Of a stretch of DNA of 26,248 bases, positions 7,549 to 15,001 are shown in pieces. Source of the DNA: Pseudomonadota bacterium (GTDB taxonomy: Bacteria > Pseudomonadota > Gammaproteobacteria > Steroidobacterales > Steroidobacteraceae); contig QGUO01000003.1 in NCBI GenBank assembly GCA_003242495.1, forward strand, positions 1 through 26,248, read 5' to 3'. A program made the translations under genes and the position numbers. Numbering within the stretch: position 1 is the stretch's first letter; every line of letters starts with the position of its first letter. A model generated the notes under the pieces. It made no database searches. It had not been told where the DNA came from and saw only the letters and a list, made by a program, of their open reading frames with translations.

Positions 7549-9015
7549 ATCGCCGGCATCATCAAGCGCAGCGCGATCATTTCGATCACGCGCATTCTCA
7601 ATCAGGGCCTGATGATCATCAGCCCGGTGATCCTCGTGCGTCTGCTCAGCGTCGAGGATTTCGGGCGCTACCGAGAATTCATTCTCTATTCGAGTCTGTT
7701 GGCCGGCATTGCCGGCTTCGGCATCAACACCAGCCTGCTGCGCTTCATTCCGAGCGATCCGCCGATGCGCTGGCGGTTCGTGAACCAGGCGCTGTTGATG
7801 ACCCTGACCATGAGCGGGCTGCTGGTCGGCGGCATGCTGGCGCTCGATGCGGTGCTGCCAGGCGAGCTGGTCGGTCCATACGCCGTGCCGATCGCGCTCT
7901 ATGTCCTGCTGTTCGTCAACTTCGATTTCTGGGAGCACTTCTGGCTGGCCGATCGACGCACCATGGCGGTGTTCGGCTATACGAGCGGCCGTCTGATCGC
8001 GCGCATCCTGGTCGTGGTGACCACTGCGGCGCTGACACGCAATGTGACCATGATCGTGTGGGCGCTGGTGGCGCTCGAGCTGGTGCGCCTGGTCGCCTCG
8101 GTGCTTGCCTGGCATTCGCTGCAGGCGCGCGACTGGCATCGCCACGCGCCGGCCGAGCGCGGCCTGTGGCGTGCGCAGTTGCGTTATTGTGCGCCGTTCG
8201 GCGCCTCGCTGATCCTGGTGAACTCGAACAAGGCGCTTGCGAGTCTGTTCGTGGCCAAGCTGATGGGACCGGTGGCCCTGGCGCATTACGCCATCGGCAC
8301 CTACGTGCAGCCCATCATCGTGGCCTTGCGCAATTCGCTGTCCGACGTGCTGCTCTCGGAGATGTCGGCGCGTGAGCGCAGCGGTGCGGCCGATCCGCTG
8401 CGGCTGTGGCGCCGTTCGGGCGTGGTGATGTTGGCCATCCTGCTCGCCTGCGCGGTGGTCCTGGCTAAATACGCCCACATCATCATCACGACGGTGTTCT
8501 CGGACGAGTATCGCAGCGCCGTGCCGGTGTTCCAGATCTATCTGCTGGTGCTGGTGCGCGAAAGCCTGGATTTCAGCGTGCCGATGCGCGCCATCAGCCG
8601 CACGGCGCCCATCCTGCACGGCAACATGCTCGGCATCACGGTGAACGCGCTGCTGCTCTCGACGCTGCTGCCGATCTTCGGTTTGCTGGGGGCCGTGTCG
8701 GCCTACGTGGTCTCGCGCTTCGCCGAGGGCATGTATCTGGGTTGGCAGCTGCGTCGCGCCTACGGCGTCGGCTGGAACCGGATCGGCAACTGGGGCGATC
8801 TCGCCAAGGTGCTCGTGGCGGCGTTGCTCGCCTCGGCCGTGCTCTACGGCTCCTTCTGGACGGATGCGCTCGGTCTGCCGGGCGTGCTGGCGGGCGGTGC
8901 AGCATACGCGCTGGTGTTCGCATGCCTGCTGCTGCTGTTACGTATCCCCGAGTTCATTGCGCTCCTCGACCGGTTGAAGCGCATCCAGCGTCGTGTGCGT
9001 GCCGGCCCGGCCTGA
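7549..9015 (+). CDS. Wzx-type polysaccharide flippase (MOP superfamily)
   Basis: The protein of about 488 residues opens with KRSAIISITRILNQGLMIIS and VILVRLLSVEDFGRYREF, the usual first helix and loop of Wzx/MOP flippases, followed by about a dozen hydrophobic segments. Known family members move undecaprenyl-diphosphate-linked repeat units across the inner membrane. The start is uncertain. The first in-frame ATGs (7471, 7477) lie inside the GT39 gene and add an arginine-rich stretch. An ATC at 7549 sits 7 bases after GGAG (7538-7541), just where initiation is expected. The next ATG, near 7612, would cut into the first helix. The gene follows the GT39 stop by 4 bp, so the two are probably coupled. 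Its 3' end overlaps the convergent methyltransferase gene by 78 bp. Confidence 0.8.
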   Translation: MAGIIKRSAIISITRILNQGLMIISPVILVRLLSVEDFGRYREFILYSSLLAGIAGFGINTSLLRFIPSDPPMRWRFVNQALLMTLTMSGLLVGGMLALDAVLPGELVGPYAVPIALYVLLFVNFDFWEHFWLADRRTMAVFGYTSGRLIARILVVVTTAALTRNVTMIVWALVALELVRLVASVLAWHSLQARDWHRHAPAERGLWRAQLRYCAPFGASLILVNSNKALASLFVAKLMGPVALAHYAIGTYVQPIIVALRNSLSDVLLSEMSARERSGAADPLRLWRRSGVVMLAILLACAVVLAKYAHIIITTVFSDEYRSAVPVFQIYLLVLVRESLDFSVPMRAISRTAPILHGNMLGITVNALLLSTLLPIFGLLGAVSAYVVSRFAEGMYLGWQLRRAYGVGWNRIGNWGDLAKVLVAALLASAVLYGSFWTDALGLPGVLAGGAAYALVFACLLLLLRIPEFIALLDRLKRIQRRVRAGPA

Positions 9016-9846
9016 GGCCACGGCGGCGCGTCGCGCCGGCACGGCGCTGGCCGCCGTCGCGGGCTTTTCGATGAGCAGCGTGAGATTGTTGTGGCGCCAG
9101 GCAAGGCGTCCGCAGGACAGCGCGCCGATGCCGGCGACCACTGCGCGCAGCAGCCCGCCGAGCAGCGGCTTGCGGCGCGGGAGGAAACCGGCATAGCCGG
9201 CTTCCTCCTTCAGGATGCAGCCGCGTCGACGGCACCAATCGCGGAGACCGCGCCGCGAGATGACCGCTTCATGGACGGTGGGGTAGGGATCGAAGCCGGG
9301 CTTGCCGGCATTGGCCTGGCCGCGCACGTGGCGCTTGTAGAGCACGTGGAACCAGAACGGCGTCATGCGCGTGACGAATCCATACACCGAGTCGCGGTCC
9401 GGCAGGCACAGGATCAACGCGCCGCCCGGCGCCAACCACTCGCAGAAATTGTCGAGCACCGTCTGCGCGCCGTGCACGTGTTCCAGCACGAACGCGCAGT
9501 AGATCAGGTCGAACCGCTCGGGCGGCAGCAGCTCGGTGCGGCGCAGATCGCCGACGAACGCGCGATCCCCGGGACGCAGCGTGCGTCGGCGGATCGCGAC
9601 GGCTTGTTCGTCGAGATCCACCGCGGTGAGCTCGTAGTCGAGATCGTCGATGTCGAGCGGCCAGCGATTGCCGCAACCGGCTTCGAGGATGCGCAGCCGG
9701 CCCAGGCATGCGCGCCGGCGGATCCAGTGCTCCATGAGCGCGACGTGCGCGTCGTAGCTGGGCAGCACCGGGACCGGACCGCAGGGGTCGGCCTGTGGTG
9801 CGGGGTTGGGTTTGGCGGAGAACGGATGTCGTGGGAGCGGAGCCAT
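8938..9846 (-). CDS. Class I SAM-dependent methyltransferase
   Basis: The 302-residue product carries motif I ILEAGCGNRWPLD near residues 60-72, an acidic strand end in LTAVDLDEQA, then DLIYCAFVLEHVHG and LAPGGALILCLPD, the typical post-I and motif IV-VI regions of Rossmann-fold methyltransferases. Such enzymes in polysaccharide loci methylate sugars or the polymer end; the substrate here is not determined. ATG 9846 was chosen because the upstream in-frame extension crosses a long hairpin and is not protein-like. No strong Shine-Dalgarno is visible, so a later start is possible. Conserved sequence ends near LTLLIEKP; the last 40 residues form an Ala/Arg-rich tail that largely coincides with the 78-bp tail-to-tail overlap with the flippase gene. 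It is a single gene on the strand opposite to its neighbours. Confidence 0.8.
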   Translation of the reverse strand: MAPLPRHPFSAKPNPAPQADPCGPVPVLPSYDAHVALMEHWIRRRACLGRLRILEAGCGNRWPLDIDDLDYELTAVDLDEQAVAIRRRTLRPGDRAFVGDLRRTELLPPERFDLIYCAFVLEHVHGAQTVLDNFCEWLAPGGALILCLPDRDSVYGFVTRMTPFWFHVLYKRHVRGQANAGKPGFDPYPTVHEAVISRRGLRDWCRRRGCILKEEAGYAGFLPRRKPLLGGLLRAVVAGIGALSCGRLAWRHNNLTLLIEKPATAASAVPARRAAVASGRAGTHTTLDALQPVEERNELGDT

Positions 9847-9897
9847 CGAGTCGGGTCTCGGAACGTCTACGTCGTGTCGGCGGGCCACGGTGATCGT

Positions 9898-9940
9898 GGA
9901 GCAAGATGCATGCCACGCACCTTGGTACGCATTTTGCTCC
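9898..9940. promoter_or_regulatory. Long imperfect hairpin (18-nt arms, 7-nt loop)
   Basis: Left arm 9898-9915 pairs with right arm 9923-9940 at 15 of 18 positions; two of the three mismatches are G-U pairs in one RNA strand. The outer 12 bp (GGAGCAAGATGC with GCATTTTGCTCC) hold a single mismatch. It sits in the 214-bp divergent region between the methyltransferase and GT4 genes, 120 bp before the GT4 start. No T-tract follows on the plus strand, so it is not a simple terminator. A regulator site, leader RNA structure or small repeat element are all possible. Confidence 0.55.
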
Positions 9941-10060
9941 GCAACGCTGGAATACGGTGCCCGTGGCCTTGTTGCCGTGCACGTCGGTTCCCGAGTCAGG
10001 ACCTCACCGCGGGTGGCCGGCAGGATGCGCCGGTCGGGCCGGGGGCACGTTGAGTACACC

Positions 10061-11221
10061 ATGACCAAGAAGATCTGCATTCTGGGACTCGAGGATTACC
10101 CCATGCTGGCCGGCGACGGATCCGGACACATCGGCGGCGAGTCGGTGCAGCACGTGCTGCTCGCGCGGGCGTGGCGTGACATGGGCCTGGAGGTGTCGAT
10201 GGTGCTGCACGACCTCGGTCAGCCGCGTGAGACGGTGATCGACGGCATCCGCGGCATCGCGGCGTTCGCGCCGCGCGCAGGGGTGCGCATCGTGCGTTTC
10301 GTGCATCCGCGCATCACGGGCGTGTTGCGCGCGATGCGGACGGCGGATGCGGACGTCTACTATCAATCCCCGGCCGGCGCATACACGGGCGTGGCGGCGT
10401 GGTTCGCCAGGCGCCACCGCAAGCGTCTCGTGGTGCGCATCGCCTCGGACCTCAATTGTGTTCCCGGACAGCAACTCATCCGTTACCGGCGCGACCGCAA
10501 GCTCTATGAGTACGGGTTGCGCAACGCCACGCTGGTCGCGGCGCAGACCGAGCGGCAGCGCACGCTGCTGCGCGAGCATTACGGGATCGAGAGCGCCGTG
10601 ATCAACATGGCCGTCGAGCGGGCCGAGCCCACGGCGCCCGCGGCGCGCGACATCGACGTGGTCTGGCTGGGCAATCTGCGTCCGGTGAAGCGCCCGGAGC
10701 TGTTGCTCGAGCTCGCCAGACGATTGCCCCACCGCTCCTTCGTCATGGCCGGTGGCAGCCTGCCGCGCCTGCGCGGCTATTTCGACGAGCTGTCGCGGGC
10801 GGCGGCGCGGATGGCGAACGTGCGCTTTCTCGGACCGGTGACGTATGCCGACACCGGCGCCCTGTTCGGGCGCGCGCGCCTGCACGTGAACACCTCGAGT
10901 GCCGAAGGGTTCCCCAACACCTTCCTGCAGGCGTGGGCGCGCGCGGTGCCGGTGGTCTCATTCTTCGATCCCGACCTGCTCATCGAACGACGCGGCTTCG
11001 GCCTTCGCGCGACGGACGTCGATGACATGGCCGCCGCCATCGAAGCGCTGCTCGTCGATCCCGGGCGTGCCGCTGCACTCGGGGCGGCCGCCCGGGCGTA
11101 CGTGCTCGCGGAGTTCGCCCCGCGACAGGTCGCGCAACGCTACCTCGACCTGCTGCATGCCGCGCAGCCGCGCGGCTGGACGGCGCCGGCGACGACGCGC
11201 ATCCCTGTCGCCAAATCCTGA
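10061..11221 (+). CDS. Glycosyltransferase, GT4-like (GT-B fold)
   Basis: The 386-residue product has an N-terminal Rossmann domain beginning KKICILGLEDYPMLAGD with a Gly-rich GGESVQHVLLARAW segment. The C-terminal donor domain shows VVWLGNLRPVKRPELLLELA, FLGPV and SSAEGFPNTFLQAWARAVPV. This is the GT4-type nucleotide-sugar binding region, except that the usual EX7E motif reads EX7Q (Glu, seven residues, Gln). The sequence suggests a cytoplasmic, membrane-associated enzyme adding a sugar to the lipid-linked repeat unit; sugar identity is unknown. ATG 10061 was selected because the domain begins there, although only a weak GAG-type ribosome binding site is seen. It leads the central plus-strand gene group and is 65 bp before the sulfotransferase. 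Confidence 0.82.
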   Translation: MTKKICILGLEDYPMLAGDGSGHIGGESVQHVLLARAWRDMGLEVSMVLHDLGQPRETVIDGIRGIAAFAPRAGVRIVRFVHPRITGVLRAMRTADADVYYQSPAGAYTGVAAWFARRHRKRLVVRIASDLNCVPGQQLIRYRRDRKLYEYGLRNATLVAAQTERQRTLLREHYGIESAVINMAVERAEPTAPAARDIDVVWLGNLRPVKRPELLLELARRLPHRSFVMAGGSLPRLRGYFDELSRAAARMANVRFLGPVTYADTGALFGRARLHVNTSSAEGFPNTFLQAWARAVPVVSFFDPDLLIERRGFGLRATDVDDMAAAIEALLVDPGRAAALGAAARAYVLAEFAPRQVAQRYLDLLHAAQPRGWTAPATTRIPVAKS

Positions 11222-11286
11222 CAGACGAACTTGGCCGGGCCGCCGCGCATTCGACAATTGGTTGGAGCACACACGCATAGGGGCGC

Positions 11287-12321
11287 ATGACCACCAGGCT
11301 CTGCGAGACCGCCCCGGAGGCGCACGCGACCGCACAACCCGCGCCGGCAGGGCGCGGTCCGGTGTTCATCGTGGGCATGCCGCGTTCGGGTACCAAGCTG
11401 CTGCGCGGGCTGCTGGCGCAGCATCCGCGGGTGCGCGTCGCGGCGGCCGAGACCGAGTTCCTGCCGTTTCTCGCAGGCTGGGTCGAACGTCACGGGCCGC
11501 CCGTGAGCGAGCAGGCATTCTCCGACCTGCAGGCCGCCATGCATCACGCAACGTACTTCCACTACCGGTCGCGAGCGGCCGGAGCGTTCGACTGGCGACG
11601 TTGGCGCGCCTGCTGCGCGGGTCACTATGACGTGGGCGGACTGTTCGACGGGTTCATGCGCTGTGAGCTCGACATCGGCACCGGCAGCGACGTGCGGTGG
11701 GTGGACAAGTCGCCGGCGTACATTCGTCATGTGCCGCTGATCCTGAACGCGTTCGCCGAGGTGCGCATCATCCACCTGGTGCGTGACGTACGCGATTACT
11801 GCGTCTCCATGCGCAAGGCCTGGAACAAGGACATTCGCCGCGCGGCGTGGCTGTGGGGGCGGGACGTTCTGGACGCGCACGGGCACTGCACCGCTCACCC
11901 GGAGCGCTGCATCGAGGTGCGCTACGAGGACCTGCTCGAGGATCCGGAAGGGCAGATGCGGCGCCTGTGCATGTTCCTCGACCTGGAGTACCTGCCGGCG
12001 CTCACCCGGCTGGCGCACAACGTGGAGAACCGTGGCGACGCCAAGGGCAGCGTGGAGATCGTTCGCGACAACCACGGCAAGTTCACCAGCCGGCTCACGG
12101 TGCGGGAAATCACCGACGTCGAGGCGCTGGCGTGGCGCGCCATGCACGCGGTGGGCTACACGCCGCTGCATGCCGGCGGCCCGCGTCGGCTGGGCACGCT
12201 CGCGCAGCGCTGGCTGCGCATCCGCGACGGTCTGCGGCTCATCGCTGGCGATACGCAGCGCTTCGGCCTGCTGGGCTCGGTCCGGTTCCACCTGAATCAC
12301 CGGCGCATGGTCGGCAGGTGA
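11287..12321 (+). CDS. PAPS-dependent sulfotransferase family protein
   Basis: The 344-residue product contains the 5'-phosphosulfate-binding loop in FIVGMPRSGTKLLRGLL (PRSGT at residues 32-36). It also has a 3'-phosphate-binding region, VRIIHLVRDVRDYCVSM, near 159-175, both expected of PAPS-using sulfotransferases. A downstream RYEDLLEDPEGQMRRLCMFL segment is also typical. The known reaction moves a sulfuryl group from 3'-phosphoadenosine-5'-phosphosulfate to a hydroxyl or amine. In this setting the likely acceptor is a sugar of the exopolysaccharide or its lipid-linked precursor, but the family also acts on small molecules and lipids. AGGGG lies 4 bases before ATG 11287. No PAPS-synthesis genes (cysDNC type) are in the window. 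It is flanked by a GT4 gene and the polymerase. Confidence 0.85.
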   Translation: MTTRLCETAPEAHATAQPAPAGRGPVFIVGMPRSGTKLLRGLLAQHPRVRVAAAETEFLPFLAGWVERHGPPVSEQAFSDLQAAMHHATYFHYRSRAAGAFDWRRWRACCAGHYDVGGLFDGFMRCELDIGTGSDVRWVDKSPAYIRHVPLILNAFAEVRIIHLVRDVRDYCVSMRKAWNKDIRRAAWLWGRDVLDAHGHCTAHPERCIEVRYEDLLEDPEGQMRRLCMFLDLEYLPALTRLAHNVENRGDAKGSVEIVRDNHGKFTSRLTVREITDVEALAWRAMHAVGYTPLHAGGPRRLGTLAQRWLRIRDGLRLIAGDTQRFGLLGSVRFHLNHRRMVGR

Positions 12322-12368
12322 GGGGTCTCGTGAGGGATGTAAAGCTGGTCGCGGCGCTTGCAAGTATT

Positions 12369-12436
12369 ACAACCGGGCCGTTGTGCGCGCGGGTGCCGCG
12401 CAGGTCGGGCGGGCAAGCGGCCGTCTGGTACACAAC
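12369..12436 (+). promoter_or_regulatory. Leader region of the polymerase gene with competing inverted repeats
   Basis: In the 164-bp gap before the polymerase gene, ACAAC (12369-12373) can pair with GTTGT (12380-12384). That same segment, read as GTTGTG, can instead pair with CACAAC (12431-12436). A GC hairpin, GCGCGG/CCGCGC (12387-12401), lies between. The arms are short, so alternative folding of a leader RNA is possible but weakly supported. Confidence 0.25.
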
Positions 12437-12485
12437 TTGCTGACGAACCGGCCTCTGACAGTGCGAGTCGTATCGAGACGGGGCA

Positions 12486-13787
12486 ATGAGAATACTGTCG
12501 GTCGCGCTGATTGTCTTCCTGACGATGAGCACGGTCTTCGACTGGGATCCGGGCCCCATGCCGGGTCTCAGCGTGAAGAACGCGCTGCTGTACCTGCTGG
12601 CGACCGCGCTGCTGTTCCAGTACGCCGTCGAGCGCCGCTTCGTGCTGCAGCTGCCGGCCATCACCTGGCTGTTCGTGGCGCTGATCGGGTATGCCGTGTT
12701 GAGCTACGTCGCCGTCGTGATGGCGATTCAGTATCCGCGCTACGAGGTGCTGTACAACGCCTTCGCGCTGAAGAACCGCCATGTCGACCAGCTCATCTTC
12801 TTCCTGGTGTTCTTCTATGGCATGCGCGCCAGCAAGGATGCGCAGTTCACGCTCAAGTGCCTGCTGATCGCCTGGGCGGTCTCGCACGCGGTGGCATTGC
12901 TGGATGCGGTCGGCCTGATGCAGGTGGGTGATATCGAGCGTCGCGAGGACGGGCGCGTGCAGGGCGCCGTCGGCGAATCGAATCAATACGGTGCCTTCGT
13001 GGCGTTGTCCCTGCCGGCGTTCGTGGCTGCCGCGGCGGCGGCGCGTGGGCTGTGGCGGGTCGGGTGGGGGCTTGCGGCCCTGATGACCGCCGCTACCCTG
13101 GTCATGACGGTCTCGCGCGGCGCCTTCGTTGCCGTCATTGTCGCGACATTCGCCGGGGCCTTCCTGTTCCGGCGTTACCTGTCGGCGGCACGGATCGCGG
13201 CCTGGGCGGCGGGGGTAGGGGTCGCGGCCGTCGCGGTGTTCGTCCTGGTCGGTCTCAGCTACGGCGACCTGCTCTATGAACGCATCGTCGGCGGCGCGAG
13301 CAGTGACCTCGGCGCCGTGTCGTCCTCGCGTACCGAGATCTGGAGCAAGGCGCTGGCAACCATGTGGGAGCACCCCATCACGCTGCTCACCGGATTCGGC
13401 TGGAACGCCTACTGGAGCATGCCGTTTCGTTATTCGCCGCACAATTACTATCTGTCGCAGTGGTTCAATCTCGGCCTGCCCGGATTGATCTGCAGCGTCT
13501 TGCTGCTGGTGCTGCCGGTGCGGGTGGCGCGGGCGGCGTTCGCGAGCGCGGCACCCTGGCTGCGCCCCACGCTGGCGGCGTTCGCCATCGGCACCATCGC
13601 GTTCGCGGCGGCCACCTTCTTCGTGGACCTGTACCTGCCCTGGCTGTATTACTGGGCCTACGCGGGGCTGGTGCTGCGCATGGCGGTGAACGCACGCGAA
13701 GCGGCCGGGCGGCCGATGCCGCAGGCCGCCGCGGCGCGGGCGCGCCGGGCGGATCCGTACGGGTGGATCGGGGCCGTACGACAATGA
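12486..13787 (+). CDS. O-antigen ligase/polymerase family membrane protein (Wzy-like)
   Basis: The 433-residue protein is built of about ten to twelve hydrophobic segments. It carries the Wzy/WaaL-family landmarks: VGESNQYGAFVALSLP near 160-175, VSRGAFVAVI, and a large loop with SSRTEIWSKAL, WEHPITLLTGFGWNAYW and SPHNYYLSQWFNLGLPG. This loop (residues about 275-335) corresponds to the conserved catalytic region. Members polymerise lipid-linked repeat units or ligate polymer to an acceptor in the periplasm; in a locus with a flippase and WcaJ-type initiator, polymerase is the more likely role. ATG 12486 is preceded by a weak GAG element. The stop overlaps an ATG of the next gene (ATGA at 13784-13787), though that gene more likely starts at 13799. 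Confidence 0.85.
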   Translation: MRILSVALIVFLTMSTVFDWDPGPMPGLSVKNALLYLLATALLFQYAVERRFVLQLPAITWLFVALIGYAVLSYVAVVMAIQYPRYEVLYNAFALKNRHVDQLIFFLVFFYGMRASKDAQFTLKCLLIAWAVSHAVALLDAVGLMQVGDIERREDGRVQGAVGESNQYGAFVALSLPAFVAAAAAARGLWRVGWGLAALMTAATLVMTVSRGAFVAVIVATFAGAFLFRRYLSAARIAAWAAGVGVAAVAVFVLVGLSYGDLLYERIVGGASSDLGAVSSSRTEIWSKALATMWEHPITLLTGFGWNAYWSMPFRYSPHNYYLSQWFNLGLPGLICSVLLLVLPVRVARAAFASAAPWLRPTLAAFAIGTIAFAAATFFVDLYLPWLYYWAYAGLVLRMAVNAREAAGRPMPQAAAARARRADPYGWIGAVRQ

Positions 13788-13792
13788 AGGAG
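13787..13792 (+). promoter_or_regulatory. Shine-Dalgarno that fixes the start of the following GT4 gene
   Basis: AAGGAG lies 6 bases before ATG 13799, while the in-frame ATG at 13784 has no comparable site upstream. The Shine-Dalgarno overlaps the polymerase stop codon, so translation of the two genes is probably coupled. Confidence 0.6.
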
Positions 13793-13798
13793 CGACGC

Positions 13799-15001
13799 AT
13801 GACCCCGGCGTCCGCCACCCTGCGGCACGTGATCCTCAGGCCGCTGCTGGAGCAGGGTGCGGCATGTCCCCTGGATGTCATGTTCGTGCTGAACAGCCTG
13901 TCCGTGGGCGGCTCGGAATCCAAGGTGGTGCGCCTCGCCAACCGGTTGCGCGAGCGCGGCGCGGAGATCGGCCTGGCCTACCTGAACGGGCCGCACGTGC
14001 TGCTCAGGCAGATTCGTCCGGACATTCCGGTCTGGCATCTCGACCGGCGCGGTAAGTACTCGCTGTCGACGCTCGTGGCGCTCCGGCACCTGGTGCGCGA
14101 ACAGCGACCGCGCAACGTCGTGGCGGTGAGCCTGTATCCGACCTTGTACGTCCTCGGTGCGACCCGCGGGATGCGTCGTCGCCCGCGGGCCATCGGCTTG
14201 ATCAACACCACGACCTTCAATCCTGGCCAGGAATGGCGCGGCAGGGTGTATCGGCCGGTGCTGCGTTGGCTGGATTGGACGGTGTATGGCAGCGAGGTGC
14301 AACGGCGCGCATGGCTGAGCGAATCGGCGCCCGCGCAGCGGCGCTCGTGCGTGATCTACAACGGCGTCGATGTGCGGCATTTTCGCGCCATGCACGACGC
14401 CGTGGCGCTGCGCGAGCAACGTCGCCGCCTGGGCATTGCCGAGCGTGCGGTGCTGGTGGGTACGGTCGGTCGACTCGCCCCGGAGAAGGGACAGTCCGCG
14501 TTGATCGATGCCCTTGCACGGGCACGCGCCGCCGGCGCCGACGTGCACCTGCTGATCGTGGGGGACGGACCCATGCGAGCCCGGCTCGAGCAGCATGCCG
14601 CGCGTCGGGGGGTGAGTGCACAGGTCACTTTCGCGGGCGCCGTGCTCGACGTGCGGCCGTTGCTCGCCATCATGGAGGTGTTCGTGCTGCCGTCACGCTA
14701 CGTGGAGACCTTCTCTAACGCCGCGCTCGAGGCCATGGCCATGGGCAAGCCCTTGATCCTGAGCGAGATCGGCGGGGCGCGGGAGATGATCGACGATGGC
14801 GTCGAGGGCTACGTGGTGCCGATCGAGGACATCGAGCGGCGACTGCCGGAGCTGCTGCTGCGTCTGGCGCAGGACAGGCGACTGCGCGAACGGCTCGGTC
14901 GCGCCGCGACGCGGCGCGCCCGCAGCGCGTTCTCGCTCGAGGCCATGATCGATCGTTACAGCGAGCTGTTCGGGTGTCCCCTGTATGGCCGCGGCGCCTG
15001 A
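13799..15001 (+). CDS. Glycosyltransferase family 4 protein
   Basis: The 400-residue product has a GT-B fold. The N-terminal domain includes VMFVLNSLSVGGSESKVVRLA, the usual Gly-rich acceptor-side loop, near residues 23-42. The donor domain has VGRLAPEKGQSALIDALA, LLIVGDGPMRARLE, and PSRYVETFSNAALEAMAMGKP holding a full EX7E motif (Glu-Thr to Leu-Glu). These enzymes use nucleotide sugars with retention of configuration. It should extend the lipid-linked repeat unit on the cytoplasmic face. It begins 11 bp after the polymerase stop and its 3' end overlaps the next glycosyltransferase by 17 bp, so all three are almost certainly co-transcribed. An alternative start 15 bp upstream (13784) is less likely. 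Confidence 0.88.
   Translation: MTPASATLRHVILRPLLEQGAACPLDVMFVLNSLSVGGSESKVVRLANRLRERGAEIGLAYLNGPHVLLRQIRPDIPVWHLDRRGKYSLSTLVALRHLVREQRPRNVVAVSLYPTLYVLGATRGMRRRPRAIGLINTTTFNPGQEWRGRVYRPVLRWLDWTVYGSEVQRRAWLSESAPAQRRSCVIYNGVDVRHFRAMHDAVALREQRRRLGIAERAVLVGTVGRLAPEKGQSALIDALARARAAGADVHLLIVGDGPMRARLEQHAARRGVSAQVTFAGAVLDVRPLLAIMEVFVLPSRYVETFSNAALEAMAMGKPLILSEIGGAREMIDDGVEGYVVPIEDIERRLPELLLRLAQDRRLRERLGRAATRRARSAFSLEAMIDRYSELFGCPLYGRGA

Noticed and set aside
11231..11258. Possible promoter TTGGCC ... GACAAT before the sulfotransferase gene
   Set aside because: Four-of-six matches with a 16-bp spacer in a 65-bp gap can arise by chance, and the gene could be transcribed from the GT4 promoter.
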